Of a stretch of DNA of 28,530 nt, positions 7,728-16,720 are shown piece by piece. The notes under the pieces were generated by a model, which did not search any database, was not told the origin of the DNA, and worked only from the letters and a program-made list of their open reading frames with translations. The stretch comes from UBA4722 sp041690995. GTDB taxonomy: Bacteria; Pseudomonadota; Gammaproteobacteria; DSM-16500. Location of the stretch: the NCBI GenBank assembly GCA_041690995.1, contig JBEPVM010000022.1:1-28530 (forward strand), given 5' to 3'. Made by a program: the position numbers and the translations under genes. The first letter of the stretch is position 1; the number at the start of each line of letters is the position of its first letter.

Positions 7728-7746
7728 GGATTATATTATATAATCC
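7728..7746. promoter_or_regulatory. 19-bp palindrome between arnC-like gene and nth
   Basis: GGATTATA and TATAATCC form perfect 8-bp arms separated by three bases, centred in the 89-bp divergent intergenic region. Both arms contain TATAAT-like hexamers, one on each strand, so this may be overlapping divergent -10 elements or an operator. No binding protein can be named. Confidence 0.4.
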
Positions 7747-7784
7747 CGTTAATTTTAACTGGTTTATTTTCTTCAAGATTTTTT

Positions 7785-8423
7785 ATGGATTCCAACACAA
7801 TACTCAAGATATTCTTGCGTTTCCAGCACGCTAACCCATCGCCCGCGACTGAGCTTGTTTATCATAGTCACTTTGAATTGTTAATTGCGGTCATATTATC
7901 TGCACAAGCAACTGATGTATCGGTTAATAAAGCCACCCCAAAATTATTTGTCGTTGCGAATACGCCTGAAAAAATACTTGCTTTGGGAGAGGAAAAATTA
8001 AAAACCTTTATCAAAACGATAGGGTTATTTAATAATAAAGCGGCTCATATTATTAAAACCTGTGAAATTTTGGTAGAAAAACATCAATCAGGCGTTCCAG
8101 AAGAGAGGGCAGCGTTAGAAGCTTTGCCAGGTGTGGGGCGTAAAACTGCGAATGTGATTTTAAATACGTGCTTTGGGCAACCTATGATTGCAGTAGACAC
8201 GCATATTTTTCGTGTTGCTAATCGTATTGGCTTGACTCAAGAAAAAACGCCTTTGGCTGTTGAAAAAAAATTATTAAAAATTATTCCACCTGAATTTTTA
8301 AAAGAAGCACATCATTGGTTGGTCTTGCATGGGCGTTACACGTGTACAGCGCGGAAGCCGCACTGTGCAACGTGTTTGATTAATGATCTTTGTTTGTTTC
8401 CGGATAAAGGAGAGTGGATGTAG
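7785..8423 (+). CDS. nth: Endonuclease III, DNA glycosylase/AP lyase
   Basis: This 212-residue protein aligns with E. coli Nth without gaps at the key sites. The helix-hairpin-helix LPGVGRKTANV carries catalytic Lys120, and VDTHIFRV carries Asp138. A 4Fe-4S cluster loop has Cys187, Cys194, Cys197 and Cys203 (spacing 6-2-5). The enzyme removes oxidised pyrimidines and nicks the abasic site in base-excision repair. It is monocistronic and its stop codon lies inside a palindromic element that probably also ends transcription. Confidence 0.95.
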   Translation: MDSNTILKIFLRFQHANPSPATELVYHSHFELLIAVILSAQATDVSVNKATPKLFVVANTPEKILALGEEKLKTFIKTIGLFNNKAAHIIKTCEILVEKHQSGVPEERAALEALPGVGRKTANVILNTCFGQPMIAVDTHIFRVANRIGLTQEKTPLAVEKKLLKIIPPEFLKEAHHWLVLHGRYTCTARKPHCATCLINDLCLFPDKGEWM

Positions 8424-8463
8424 GGTGGATTACAACGCAAAAAGCGTGTCTAATCCACCCTAC
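8420..8463. repeat. 44-bp palindromic element / bidirectional terminator
   Basis: Perfect 13-bp arms (GTAGGGTGGATTA at 8420-8432, and its complement at 8451-8463) flank an inner ACGC-AAAAA-GCGT hairpin, so almost the whole element folds. It overlaps the nth stop codon and lies between the convergent nth and porin genes, so it can stop both transcripts. From general knowledge, repeats with this GGTGGATTA core are dispersed in many gammaproteobacterial genomes. Confidence 0.75.
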
Positions 8464-8478
8464 CTTACTAAGTTGAGT

Positions 8479-10107
8479 TTAAAAATAGTAAGCAAATTGT
8501 AGCGTTATCATATTAACCGCTTGATGGGTGCCAGCAGGGCCTGTAACACCTGATCCAGATGAAGTGGAACTTGCAGAGTAGTTTATATCATGACGGAATT
8601 CTAAGCTTTGTAATGTATCTTTCCACCATGATTTATTAACCACAAACGAATAACGCTTGGCTGGCAGCCCAATTGCCAAGGCATTTCGTGTGGCATCAAA
8701 AGCAAGCGATACAGAAGTGGGTGTAGAGAATGTTGGTAAATTATAAACACCTTCTAAATGTAATGCTCGTGGTCTTGCGCCATGACTATTAAATGTCATA
8801 TCGTTAGGATTGAAATTCGTTGACGCTGTAATATATTCGCCAAGTAACTGAATATTATCGCCAACTCCTAACAAAATATGTGCATCATACGCGGGCACAC
8901 GATGCACTAATTGTTCGTTTCCTGTATTAACTGAAATAATGCTAGTTGTTGTACCTGTTGTTGTTATGACATTTTGCACTGTGGGACCGCCAAACCCTGC
9001 AAATAAAGGTTGGTTGCCGGTATACTGCATGCCTTGTGAATCGGCAATATTTGCAATGAAACCGCCACCAATATCTGCATTCACTTGATTCATTTTAAAT
9101 CCATAACCTGCGTTAATACCGCCGTTATTAATGCGGCTTGTTGCTGAGGCATGGCTTGCACCTTCGAATAGATAAGTAGAGGCGTAAAAATTGTTAACCG
9201 TCTGTTGTTTATATCCTAATACGATGGCGCGAGCTTGCACTCGACCTAATGTCTTGGTTAACGGATCGCTCACTAATGTATTGGAATAGACACCAAATGG
9301 CACAAACATTTGACCAAAGCTGCCGTAGAAGGGTGACTCGAGGAAATCACCTAAGACAACAAATGCTTTTTTAACAAATACACGGGAGTTTTGTGTACGG
9401 TTATTTGAACTAAATGAACCTGTTTGTGTACCGATATTATTATCATAACTTAATTCGAGTAACCCTGAGGTCCAGCGACTGGGTCCAAGCGCATACGCAT
9501 CGAATGCTACATTGGTGAGATTAATATCACTTTGATTAGTATTGCCACCGCCATTATTCTTAAATAATGCCTGGCCTTGTAATGTACCGCTTAATAAGAT
9601 GTGTGAACCACTTGCTTCGTCAGGGCGACCAAATGATGTCAATCGTTGGGTAATATTTTTGCGAAGCTTTAATAAAATGACGTCTTCGTTTACGGTAGGA
9701 CTATTTACAATTAAATTTCCACCTGAAAATTCTAACGGGATACCGATGTAAGGTCCGCTTGATACAAAAGATTGGCCTGGCACATCAAAATCGACTGGCA
9801 AGTACATGGCACCACTTTGGGGTAAATTGGTAGGCCCCTGAATTTGATTAGTGGGTGGATAAAGGGGTGAAGGCGCGGTCTGCGGATTCGTGGTAGCAGA
9901 AACTGATGGAGTCGATTTTTTGGCAGCATGATGAGAAACAGTTCGGGCTTTTGGATGTTTCTTCAAAGAAGCCACTTCTTTTTGCAAAATTGTTAACTGT
10001 TGTTCAAGGTGAGAAATTTTTTGAGTATCGCTCAATGAATCTTCCGCAAAGACAAAGGTATTCATTGCAAACGAACTAATTACTAATGCCGCTAAGTTTT
10101 TTTTCAT
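8479..10107 (-). CDS. LbtU-family outer-membrane porin
   Basis: This 542-residue protein has a signal peptide (MKKNLAALVISSFAMNTFVFA), then a short coiled coil (HLEQQLTILQKEVASLKK, about 33-51) and a Pro/Ser/Thr linker. A long beta-rich barrel follows and ends in aromatic Phe (LQFAYYF), the usual signal for BAM insertion. The N-terminal coiled coil plus a barrel with INLTNVAFDAYALG and ASTYLFEGA resembles LbtU, the Legionella legiobactin receptor/porin family, which is abundant in Legionellales. The substrate could be a siderophore or other small molecule and cannot be read from sequence. AAGGAGAT precedes the ATG at good spacing. Confidence 0.75.
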   Translation of the reverse strand: MKKNLAALVISSFAMNTFVFAEDSLSDTQKISHLEQQLTILQKEVASLKKHPKARTVSHHAAKKSTPSVSATTNPQTAPSPLYPPTNQIQGPTNLPQSGAMYLPVDFDVPGQSFVSSGPYIGIPLEFSGGNLIVNSPTVNEDVILLKLRKNITQRLTSFGRPDEASGSHILLSGTLQGQALFKNNGGGNTNQSDINLTNVAFDAYALGPSRWTSGLLELSYDNNIGTQTGSFSSNNRTQNSRVFVKKAFVVLGDFLESPFYGSFGQMFVPFGVYSNTLVSDPLTKTLGRVQARAIVLGYKQQTVNNFYASTYLFEGASHASATSRINNGGINAGYGFKMNQVNADIGGGFIANIADSQGMQYTGNQPLFAGFGGPTVQNVITTTGTTTSIISVNTGNEQLVHRVPAYDAHILLGVGDNIQLLGEYITASTNFNPNDMTFNSHGARPRALHLEGVYNLPTFSTPTSVSLAFDATRNALAIGLPAKRYSFVVNKSWWKDTLQSLEFRHDINYSASSTSSGSGVTGPAGTHQAVNMITLQFAYYF

Positions 10108-10164
10108 ATAACCATCTCCTTCTTTATATTTATTTTTAAAACTAACTTATTCTTTACTAATTAT

Positions 10165-10656
10165 TTAATGTATTTCATCATCTGGTGGTGTAACTGCTAG
10201 AACATTATAGAGATAGTTTTTATAAATTTCTGAAAACCAGTCGGGCGATTGCTGCTGAACAAACATCGAAGGATCATGACTATAGGGCGTGCTAAAATAG
10301 CAGATTGATTGTCCTTCTTGGCGCAGCGGTTCTGGTATTTGATTCGGCTCCAAAGCCATATCATGAACCAGGGAAGCACTGCTCAGAATTTTCTTTAATT
10401 TATCGCGCGCTTCTGTTTCAGTAGAAGCAGCAATAACAGCGACTTCCACCTGCCAAGAAGACGAAGTTCCTAAATTATTTATCCCAAAAGCAGAAAATTG
10501 TGATGGGAGAGGAGTATTATCGGAATGGGTATAGGGTAAAATATAAAATTGTACCTGACTCAGTTCTTCTGCGGTCGGGCATTTTACCGAGCAGAATGCG
10601 GTTGATAACCATCCAAGCCCAAAAATCGCAAATATTACCCCCACTAATTTCCGCAT
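10165..10656 (-). CDS. Small exported protein of unknown function
   Basis: I take the start at 10656 because AGAGGA lies seven bases upstream and the resulting 163-residue protein begins with a classic signal peptide (MRKLVGVIFAIFGLGWLSTAFC). An upstream in-frame ATG at 10755 would bury that signal and comes from an antitoxin remnant. The mature protein has CPTAEELSQVQF, a central SSWQVEVAVIAASTETEARDKLKKIL and ICYFSTP, suggesting a small alpha/beta domain with a possible disulfide. It loosely recalls the small exported, one-domain proteins (such as DUF4949/Hbp-like) of Legionella, but I cannot confirm this. It lies 57 bases upstream of the porin gene on the same strand, so the two may be co-transcribed. 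Confidence 0.6.
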   Translation of the reverse strand: MRKLVGVIFAIFGLGWLSTAFCSVKCPTAEELSQVQFYILPYTHSDNTPLPSQFSAFGINNLGTSSSWQVEVAVIAASTETEARDKLKKILSSASLVHDMALEPNQIPEPLRQEGQSICYFSTPYSHDPSMFVQQQSPDWFSEIYKNYLYNVLAVTPPDDEIH

Positions 10657-10737
10657 GTAGAAATCCTCTATAAAAAGATAGGGGGGCATTCTATAGCGTA
10701 TTTGTATGAAAGTAAAGCGGGTTGCACTTCGCATTTG

Positions 10738-10841
10738 AATTCGCGTGTCGGTCATAAAGAAAGAGCCATTTTCAATGCAGCTCGTTTTGTTTTTCTTACA
10801 TCTTGGTTAAATTCTCTGCTAGTGACAGTTGTGATAGTCAT
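10738..10841 (-). pseudogene. Frameshifted Phd/YefM antitoxin remnant
   Basis: From the ATG at 10841 the minus strand encodes MTITTVTSREFNQDVRKTKR, then AALKMALSL and a stop at 10752. The beginning is the hallmark N-terminus of Phd/YefM antitoxins (TTVSSREFNQD). Shifting the frame at the A run near 10770 continues with GSFFMTDTR, matching the GPVFITDRG that follows in intact family members. A one-base deletion followed by decay is the simplest reading. AGAGGA five bases before the ATG is preserved. No toxin gene is next to it. Confidence 0.65.
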
Positions 10842-11023
10842 GTTGATCCTCTACTTATAAGGTGGCTATTTTTATTTTTTATTAGACTAGAGCACTTCAG
10901 CATATAAACAAGAAAGGAGTTCCCGCGTTTTTTAGAGGGAACGACTGGGATAAAGTTATTGTTGTTGCCACCCGACAATAATATCCGCTAAACTTGCACC
11001 TCACCCAGGATTGAATTTTTCGT
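10842..11023. other. Intergenic region with inverted repeat ahead of lnt
   Basis: This 182-bp stretch separates the antitoxin remnant from lnt. GTTCCC (10919-10924) and GGGAAC (10937-10942) form a small hairpin around a T-rich loop. It could be a weak terminator or an operator. I see no gene in it and no convincing promoter pair for lnt, although the lnt promoter must lie here. Confidence 0.35.
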
Positions 11024-12574
11024 ATGAAATTTAGTAAAATCAAAGCGCATGATTATGGAAATACCTTGGCTTTATTGGCAGGGGCGCTGCTCACGCTTGC
11101 TTTTGCGCCGTTTGCCCTTTTTCCTCTCGCTGTTTTTTCGCCTGCTTTACTATTATGGCTTTGGTTGACTATCACCCCCCAACAAGCTTTTTGGCGTGGA
11201 TGGTTATATGGGTTAGGTTTTTTCGGCACGAGTGTTTATTGGGTTTTTATTAGTATTCATACTTTCGGAAACGCTTCTGTTTTTTTAGCGGCCTTGATTA
11301 CAGGTAGCTTTATTGCTTTGCTGGCTTTATTTCCTGCCTGCCAGGGTTATTTACTCAATCGCTATTTTCCTGAAAATAACGGTCGCAAAATGATTTGTGC
11401 TTTTTCAGCGATAGGGGTTTTATTGGAATGGGTGCGAAGCTGGTTTTGTTCTGGATTTCCGTGGGTATTATTGGGCGATAGTCAAATTTACTCTCCTTTG
11501 AAAGGTTTTGCGCCTGTCTATGGTGTCTACGGCGTTTCACTCGCTGTATTACTTAGCAGTGGTATTTTGGTTCACATTGGTTGGAATATCAAAAAAAGAA
11601 AATATAAAAGCGTTTATTATTCTGTTGCTGCGTTAGTCATACTCTGGACCATTGGCGGCGGCTTAACTTTTATTACCTGGACAAAACCACACGGTAAACC
11701 GATCCAGGTCAGTTTAGTGCAGGGTAATATTCCGCAAGAAATGAAATGGTCTCCTGATCAATTGCAATTTACTTTAGATCGTTATAAAACACTCACTCGA
11801 GCGCATTGGGATAGCTCTATTATTATTTGGCCTGAAGATGCCATTCCTCTCCCCTTAAAAACAGCGTTGCCTTTTCTTGATGAACTTACCCTGCAGGCCA
11901 AACAACATCATACTTCGCTGGTTCTAGGTATTCCCGTTAAGAATGAATCAAACCAAGATGATGAATATTTCAATACGGTTATTGCCATTGGCGCTTATAC
12001 AGATGCTTATGTCAAACATCATCTTGTTCCATTTGGTGAATACACACCCATGGCGAGTCTTTTAAAACCGATCATGCGATCATTTAACATACCGATGTCT
12101 AATTTTATCCCCAGTACAGGATCTCCTAAATCATTGAAACTCAATGGCGTCACAATCGCTACTTTTATTTGCTATGAAATCGCTTATCCAGAATTAGTCG
12201 TAGTGCATGATAGTTCCATGGGTATGTTACTGACCGTTAGCAATGATGCCTGGTTTGGGCATTCTATCGCCTCCGCGCAACATTTGGCAATTGCTCAAAT
12301 GCGTGCGATCGAGATGGGTCGCCCTTTGTTATTTGTCTCTAACACAGGCATTACCGCCATCATTAAACCCAATGGTAAGTTACAATCTGTCGCGCCTCTG
12401 AACACGCCTTTTGTTTTGACAGATACAGTACAGCCTATGGCAGGTAAAACATTTTGGCAACGACGTCCTATGGATCCTATTTTAATTTTATTATCGTTAT
12501 TGCTGTACAGCACTATTAAATATCGCAGACAGCAAAAAAAGAAAAAATTAAAAAAGAATAAGAAATTAAAGTAA
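11024..12574 (+). CDS. lnt: Apolipoprotein N-acyltransferase
   Basis: Lnt adds the third acyl chain to the N-terminal Cys of lipoproteins at the periplasmic face of the inner membrane. The 516-residue length matches E. coli (512). About six N-terminal hydrophobic segments (residues 15-215) precede a nitrilase-type domain. It has the Glu-Lys-Cys triad: Glu271 in IIWPEDAIP, Lys331 in KHHLVPFGEY and Cys383 in TFICYEIAYPE. A final helix near 485-500 leads into an unusually Lys-rich tail (RRQQKKKKLKKNKKLK). The stop codon lies inside a 5-bp tandem repeat. It is the first gene of the lnt-leuS-lptE-holA block. Confidence 0.95.
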   Translation: MKFSKIKAHDYGNTLALLAGALLTLAFAPFALFPLAVFSPALLLWLWLTITPQQAFWRGWLYGLGFFGTSVYWVFISIHTFGNASVFLAALITGSFIALLALFPACQGYLLNRYFPENNGRKMICAFSAIGVLLEWVRSWFCSGFPWVLLGDSQIYSPLKGFAPVYGVYGVSLAVLLSSGILVHIGWNIKKRKYKSVYYSVAALVILWTIGGGLTFITWTKPHGKPIQVSLVQGNIPQEMKWSPDQLQFTLDRYKTLTRAHWDSSIIIWPEDAIPLPLKTALPFLDELTLQAKQHHTSLVLGIPVKNESNQDDEYFNTVIAIGAYTDAYVKHHLVPFGEYTPMASLLKPIMRSFNIPMSNFIPSTGSPKSLKLNGVTIATFICYEIAYPELVVVHDSSMGMLLTVSNDAWFGHSIASAQHLAIAQMRAIEMGRPLLFVSNTGITAIIKPNGKLQSVAPLNTPFVLTDTVQPMAGKTFWQRRPMDPILILLSLLLYSTIKYRRQQKKKKLKKNKKLK

Positions 12575-12591
12575 AGTAAAGTAAAGTAAAG
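12567..12591 (+). repeat. Five tandem TAAAG repeats across the lnt stop
   Basis: Five perfect copies of TAAAG run through the end of lnt and its stop (TAA at 12572-12574) and stop 11 bases before the leuS ATG. Gain or loss of units would leave the lnt product unchanged, since the next unit also supplies TAA, but would alter spacing upstream of leuS. Confidence 0.85.
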
Positions 12592-12602
12592 AGATAACGA
12601 GT

Positions 12603-15068
12603 ATGGAAGAAGTATACAATCCACAAAAAATTGAAACAGATGCCCAATCCTTTTGGCAAGAACAGAAGTGCTTTCAAGCGTCTGATAAAAGTGAAAAAGA
12701 AAAATTTTATTGCCTTGCTATGTTCCCTTATCCAAGCGGTCAGTTTCATATGGGTCATGTACGCAATTATACGATTGGTGATGTGATTAGCCGTTATCAA
12801 CGTATGCTTGGCAAAAACGTATTGCAACCGATCGGTTGGGATGCATTTGGGTTACCCGCAGAAAATGCCGCTATCAAAAACAAAGTACCACCCGCCGCAT
12901 GGACTTATAAAAATATTGCAAGCATGCGTATGCAAATGCAACGTTTAGGTTTTGCGTATGATTGGAATAGAGAATTTGCTACCTGTAGCCCTGAGTATTA
13001 TCGTTGGGAACAATGGTTTTTTTTAAAGCTTTATGAAAAAGGATTGGTTTACAATAAAAAAGCAGAAGTTAATTGGGATCCTGTTGATCAAACAGTGCTT
13101 GCAAATGAACAAGTGATTGAGGGTCGAGGTTGGCGTTCTGGTGCGCTTGTGGAACGACGAGAAATTCCTCAATGGTTTTTAAAAATTACAGAGTATGCGG
13201 AGGAACTCCTGAATGATTTAGATCGGTTACCTTATTGGCCGGAATCCGTGAAAGTTATGCAGCGTAATTGGATAGGTCGTTCCGAGGGTGCTGAAGTCAT
13301 ATTTTCTCTTTCGCATTCTGATGAGAAAATGACTGTCTTTACGACCCGCGCCGATACGTTATTGGGGGTGACCTATATTGCAATAGCGCCTCAACATGCT
13401 ATCGCAAAACAAGCGGCAGAAAATAATGCTGAACTGAAACTTTTCCTGGATGAATGCAAAAATATCAAAATGGCCGAAGCTGAATTAGCAACGCTTGAAA
13501 AACGCGGCTTACCGACAGGTCTATTTGCGACACATCCCATCACGCAGGCACTTATTCCTATCTGGGTTGCCAATTTTGTTGTCATGGACTATGGCGCGGG
13601 TGCAGTGATGGCAGTTCCAGCACATGATCAACGTGATTTTGAATTTGCTCAACGTTATCAACTTCCTATTGTGCCAGTGATTATGCCGAGCGATCAAAGC
13701 ACGTGGGATTTTAGTAAAAGTGCTTATACACAGCCGGGTGAACTCATTAATTCTCAAAACTTTTCTGGTTTTACTTCAAAAATGGCAAGCACGCACATTA
13801 TTGAATTTTTAGAAAATCATGGCAAGGGACAACGTCAAATTCACTATCGTTTGCGTGATTGGGGTGTTTCACGGCAACGTTATTGGGGTGCGCCTATTCC
13901 TATTATTCATTGTAAGGATTGCGGTGTGGTGCCTGTTTCTGAAGCTGATTTACCGGTTGTCTTACCTGAACAAGTTGAGTTCACAGGCGTCACATCGCCC
14001 CTTAAAACCCTGCCTGCGTTTTATGAAACTTCTTGCCCCGTATGTCAAAAGCCTGCTACCCGTGAAACAGATACGTTTGATACTTTTTTTGAATCTTCCT
14101 GGTATTACGCACGCTTTGCATGCCCTGATCAAGCCACTCAAATGCTTGATGACAGAGCTGACCATTGGGTACCTGTCGATCAATATATCGGAGGGATAGA
14201 ACATGCTGTGCTGCACTTGCTCTATGCGCGTTTTATTCATAAGGCGATGCGTGATATAGGTTTATTGACATCTAACGAGCCATTTAATCGTTTATTAACA
14301 CAGGGCATGGTGCTGAACAATGGCGCTAAAATGTCTAAATCACTTGGCAATACTGTTGATCCAGAAGTTTTAACTAACCGATTTGGCGCTGACACTATCC
14401 GATTATTTATTATGTTTGCAGCGCCCCCTGAACAATCATTAGAGTGGTCTGATAGCGGTGTTGAAGGTGCGTATCGCTTTTTGAAACGGCTTTGGTTTTT
14501 TAGTTATGAGCAACACGTCTCTATTTGTCAACTGAATATCACTCAATCCACTGTTATTGATATCAATCAGTTAGATAAAAAACAGCGTGAAATGCTGTGT
14601 CAATTGTATGAAATCCTGGAACAAATCAATTATGACTATGAGCGTTTGCAATTAAACACAGTGGTATCAGGGTGTATGAAGCTGCTTAATTTATTAATTA
14701 AATTAAGTGAAGAAGACGATTCGGATAAATTAGTTCAGAGTGGCTTGTCTATTTTATTGCGCTTGCTTGCGCCCATTGCACCTCATATCAGCCATCAACT
14801 TTGGCAAGACTTACACTATCCAGGTATATTACTGAATGCGACTTGGCCAACCAGTGATATGGCTGCTTTGAAGATAGATCATATTAACCTTGTTGTGCAA
14901 ATCAATGGAAAATTACGCACGCATATTACTGTCGATATTGATGCAGATAAAAAAACTATAGAAAACGTAGCAACTAATGATGCTAAAGTACAACAGTCTA
15001 TTGCTGATAAAATGATTAAGAAAATAATTATTGTACCAGGTCGATTAATTAATATCGTTACGGAATAG
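12603..15068 (+). CDS. leuS: Leucyl-tRNA synthetase
   Basis: This class Ia synthetase of 821 residues charges tRNA-Leu. The HIGH motif is HMGH at residues 49-52 within PYPSGQFHMGHVRNYTIGD. The KMSKS motif is at 576-580. The CP1 editing domain is present (TTRADTLLGVTYIAIAP near 248-264), as is the zinc-type insert with Cys pairs. The C-terminal end (VVQINGKLR) matches the tRNA-binding domain. It is about 40 residues shorter than the E. coli enzyme (860). It follows lnt by 28 bases and precedes lptE by 10, so one transcript is likely. Confidence 0.97.
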   Translation: MEEVYNPQKIETDAQSFWQEQKCFQASDKSEKEKFYCLAMFPYPSGQFHMGHVRNYTIGDVISRYQRMLGKNVLQPIGWDAFGLPAENAAIKNKVPPAAWTYKNIASMRMQMQRLGFAYDWNREFATCSPEYYRWEQWFFLKLYEKGLVYNKKAEVNWDPVDQTVLANEQVIEGRGWRSGALVERREIPQWFLKITEYAEELLNDLDRLPYWPESVKVMQRNWIGRSEGAEVIFSLSHSDEKMTVFTTRADTLLGVTYIAIAPQHAIAKQAAENNAELKLFLDECKNIKMAEAELATLEKRGLPTGLFATHPITQALIPIWVANFVVMDYGAGAVMAVPAHDQRDFEFAQRYQLPIVPVIMPSDQSTWDFSKSAYTQPGELINSQNFSGFTSKMASTHIIEFLENHGKGQRQIHYRLRDWGVSRQRYWGAPIPIIHCKDCGVVPVSEADLPVVLPEQVEFTGVTSPLKTLPAFYETSCPVCQKPATRETDTFDTFFESSWYYARFACPDQATQMLDDRADHWVPVDQYIGGIEHAVLHLLYARFIHKAMRDIGLLTSNEPFNRLLTQGMVLNNGAKMSKSLGNTVDPEVLTNRFGADTIRLFIMFAAPPEQSLEWSDSGVEGAYRFLKRLWFFSYEQHVSICQLNITQSTVIDINQLDKKQREMLCQLYEILEQINYDYERLQLNTVVSGCMKLLNLLIKLSEEDDSDKLVQSGLSILLRLLAPIAPHISHQLWQDLHYPGILLNATWPTSDMAALKIDHINLVVQINGKLRTHITVDIDADKKTIENVATNDAKVQQSIADKMIKKIIIVPGRLINIVTE

Positions 15069-15078
15069 GTTTTTAAAA

Positions 15079-15624
15079 ATGCGGAAATTATTTTATCTAA
15101 TATATATTTCTATTTTTTTTATTATTAACAGTATCAGTGGCTGTGGGTTTCATCCACGTACTTCTCCGACTCTGGCACCACCGCTACAAAAGTTATATTT
15201 ACAAATTGCAGATTCCTACGGCGATCTGGCACATAATATACGGCTTTATTTGAAAATGTCAGGTGTACATCTCACTAACACACCCAGCCAAGCAACTTCT
15301 ACACTTGATATTATTAGCGAAACAACTTCTCAGCAGTTACTTAATATTAGCGGCACGCAAGCCACTCGCCAATATAACCTTATCTTAACAGTAAGCTATC
15401 AAATGACTGATGCGCATGGGAATATAGTCGTGAGTCCACAAGTCGCGACCGAAACACGTCCACTGACTATCAACGCCAGCCAAATGTTAAGCGGCAGCAA
15501 TCAAACAGTGAGTTTGTATCACCAAATGCGCCAAGCCATTGTATACGACATCATGAGCCGTCTTGCATCACACGAAATGACTGTTCTTCTAACAAAACAT
15601 CAAACTGATCAAACGCAGCCATGA
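15079..15624 (+). CDS. lptE: LPS-assembly lipoprotein LptE
   Basis: This 181-residue outer-membrane lipoprotein plugs LptD and helps insert lipopolysaccharide. The signal peptide ends in a lipobox, SISGC, with the lipidated Cys at residue 22. It is followed by GFHPR, the conserved CGFH start of LptE. The position between leuS and holA is the standard gammaproteobacterial order. It overlaps holA by 4 bp (ATGA), suggesting translational coupling. Its maturation depends on Lnt, encoded upstream. Confidence 0.9.
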   Translation: MRKLFYLIYISIFFIINSISGCGFHPRTSPTLAPPLQKLYLQIADSYGDLAHNIRLYLKMSGVHLTNTPSQATSTLDIISETTSQQLLNISGTQATRQYNLILTVSYQMTDAHGNIVVSPQVATETRPLTINASQMLSGSNQTVSLYHQMRQAIVYDIMSRLASHEMTVLLTKHQTDQTQP

Positions 15625-16652
15625 AACTGGGGTATACACAATTAATACCGCATTTACTTAAACATCTTGCGCCTATTTATTTAATCAGTGGCGATGAATT
15701 ATTACTCGTGCAAGAAGCCGTAGATGCTATTCGAGCTAGCGCTATCAAAGCAGGGTTTACTGAGCGAGTGTGCATGTCACCGGGATCATCCAATGAATCG
15801 CCCAATGACTTAGCAGAATATATTTATACGAATTCGCGAAGCCTTTCTTTGTTTGCCAACAAAAAAATAATAGAGATCAATTTCGCTCATGCAAAATTTA
15901 ATAGTACCTTAGGTAAAGTGTTAGCAGATTACGCGCTGGATCTTGTCACAGATATAGTATTAATTATTCGTACGGCGAAATTAGATGCCAAAACAGAAAA
16001 AACAGTGTGGTATCAAACGATAGAAAAAAAAGGCGTTGTCATACCCATTTGGCCTATTGCGAAGGAACAATTACCGCAGTGGATTATGCAGCGCGCTCAA
16101 AAAACAGGTTTGCAACTGACTCGTGATGGGGCAGATTGTTTGGCTGTATTGGTTGAAAATAATTTACTAGCCGCCGCTCAAGAAATTGAAAAACTCTATT
16201 TACTCTATACCCATAAACCACTCGATCATCAAGCCATTGAAGAAGCTGTTACAGATCATGCCCGTTTTGATATTTTCAATTTAGTTGACAGTGCGCTAAC
16301 AGGCAGTGCAAAGCGTAGCTTGCATATTTTAAAAAATTTATTGAGAGAAGGCATTGAACCGACACTAGTACTATGGGCACTCACTCGCGAGTTACGTGTA
16401 TTAGCGGATATACATACACAACTACAGAAAAATATAACGCTACCTGTTATTTTTAATAAAGCACGTATTTGGGAAAAGCGCCAGGCGGGGTTCAGGGCAT
16501 TTTTACAGCGCCATACGTTGCATAATTGCTGGAAATTACTCTCCTCTGCCGCTCACATAGACCGAATCATTAAAGGAATCGAAGTAGGAAATAGCGGGAC
16601 TGAATTAGAAATATTAACCCTGCATATTGCAACAAAAGTAAAAGGCTCTTGA
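15621..16652 (+). CDS. holA: DNA polymerase III delta subunit
   Basis: HolA is the clamp-loader subunit that opens the beta ring. This 343-residue protein has the family length (E. coli 343). The N-terminal PIYLISGDELLLVQEAVDAIR is typical, followed by IIEINFAHAKFNSTLGKVL and a C-terminal helical collar domain (LKNLLREGIEPTLVLWALTRELR). It is the last gene of the leuS-lptE-holA unit. The nadD gene that often follows holA elsewhere is not here; a SulP transporter follows after 68 bases. Confidence 0.92.
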   Translation: MKLGYTQLIPHLLKHLAPIYLISGDELLLVQEAVDAIRASAIKAGFTERVCMSPGSSNESPNDLAEYIYTNSRSLSLFANKKIIEINFAHAKFNSTLGKVLADYALDLVTDIVLIIRTAKLDAKTEKTVWYQTIEKKGVVIPIWPIAKEQLPQWIMQRAQKTGLQLTRDGADCLAVLVENNLLAAAQEIEKLYLLYTHKPLDHQAIEEAVTDHARFDIFNLVDSALTGSAKRSLHILKNLLREGIEPTLVLWALTRELRVLADIHTQLQKNITLPVIFNKARIWEKRQAGFRAFLQRHTLHNCWKLLSSAAHIDRIIKGIEVGNSGTELEILTLHIATKVKGS

Positions 16653-16660
16653 GGAATTTT

Positions 16661-16674
16661 TTAACTTCAGTTAA
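16661..16674. other. Small hairpin after holA
   Basis: TTAAC-TTCA-GTTAA is a perfect 5-bp hairpin eight bases past the holA stop. It is AT-rich and has no strong T run after it, so at most it is a weak terminator before the SulP gene. Confidence 0.25.
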
Positions 16675-16720
16675 TGTGTCATTATCTATCGTTTAAAGTT
16701 TACGAAACAGGGAGTTAGAT

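Noticed and set aside
10657..10755. N-terminal extension of the small exported protein
   Set aside because: It would bury a good signal peptide, and its sequence derives from the frameshifted antitoxin.
12295..12827. Two long minus-strand frames across the lnt/leuS junction
   Set aside because: They are shadows of lnt, the A-rich tail and leuS, with low-complexity Phe/Leu content.
13819..14199. Plus-strand frame of 126 codons inside leuS
   Set aside because: It overlaps the well-conserved leuS frame and shows no family motif.
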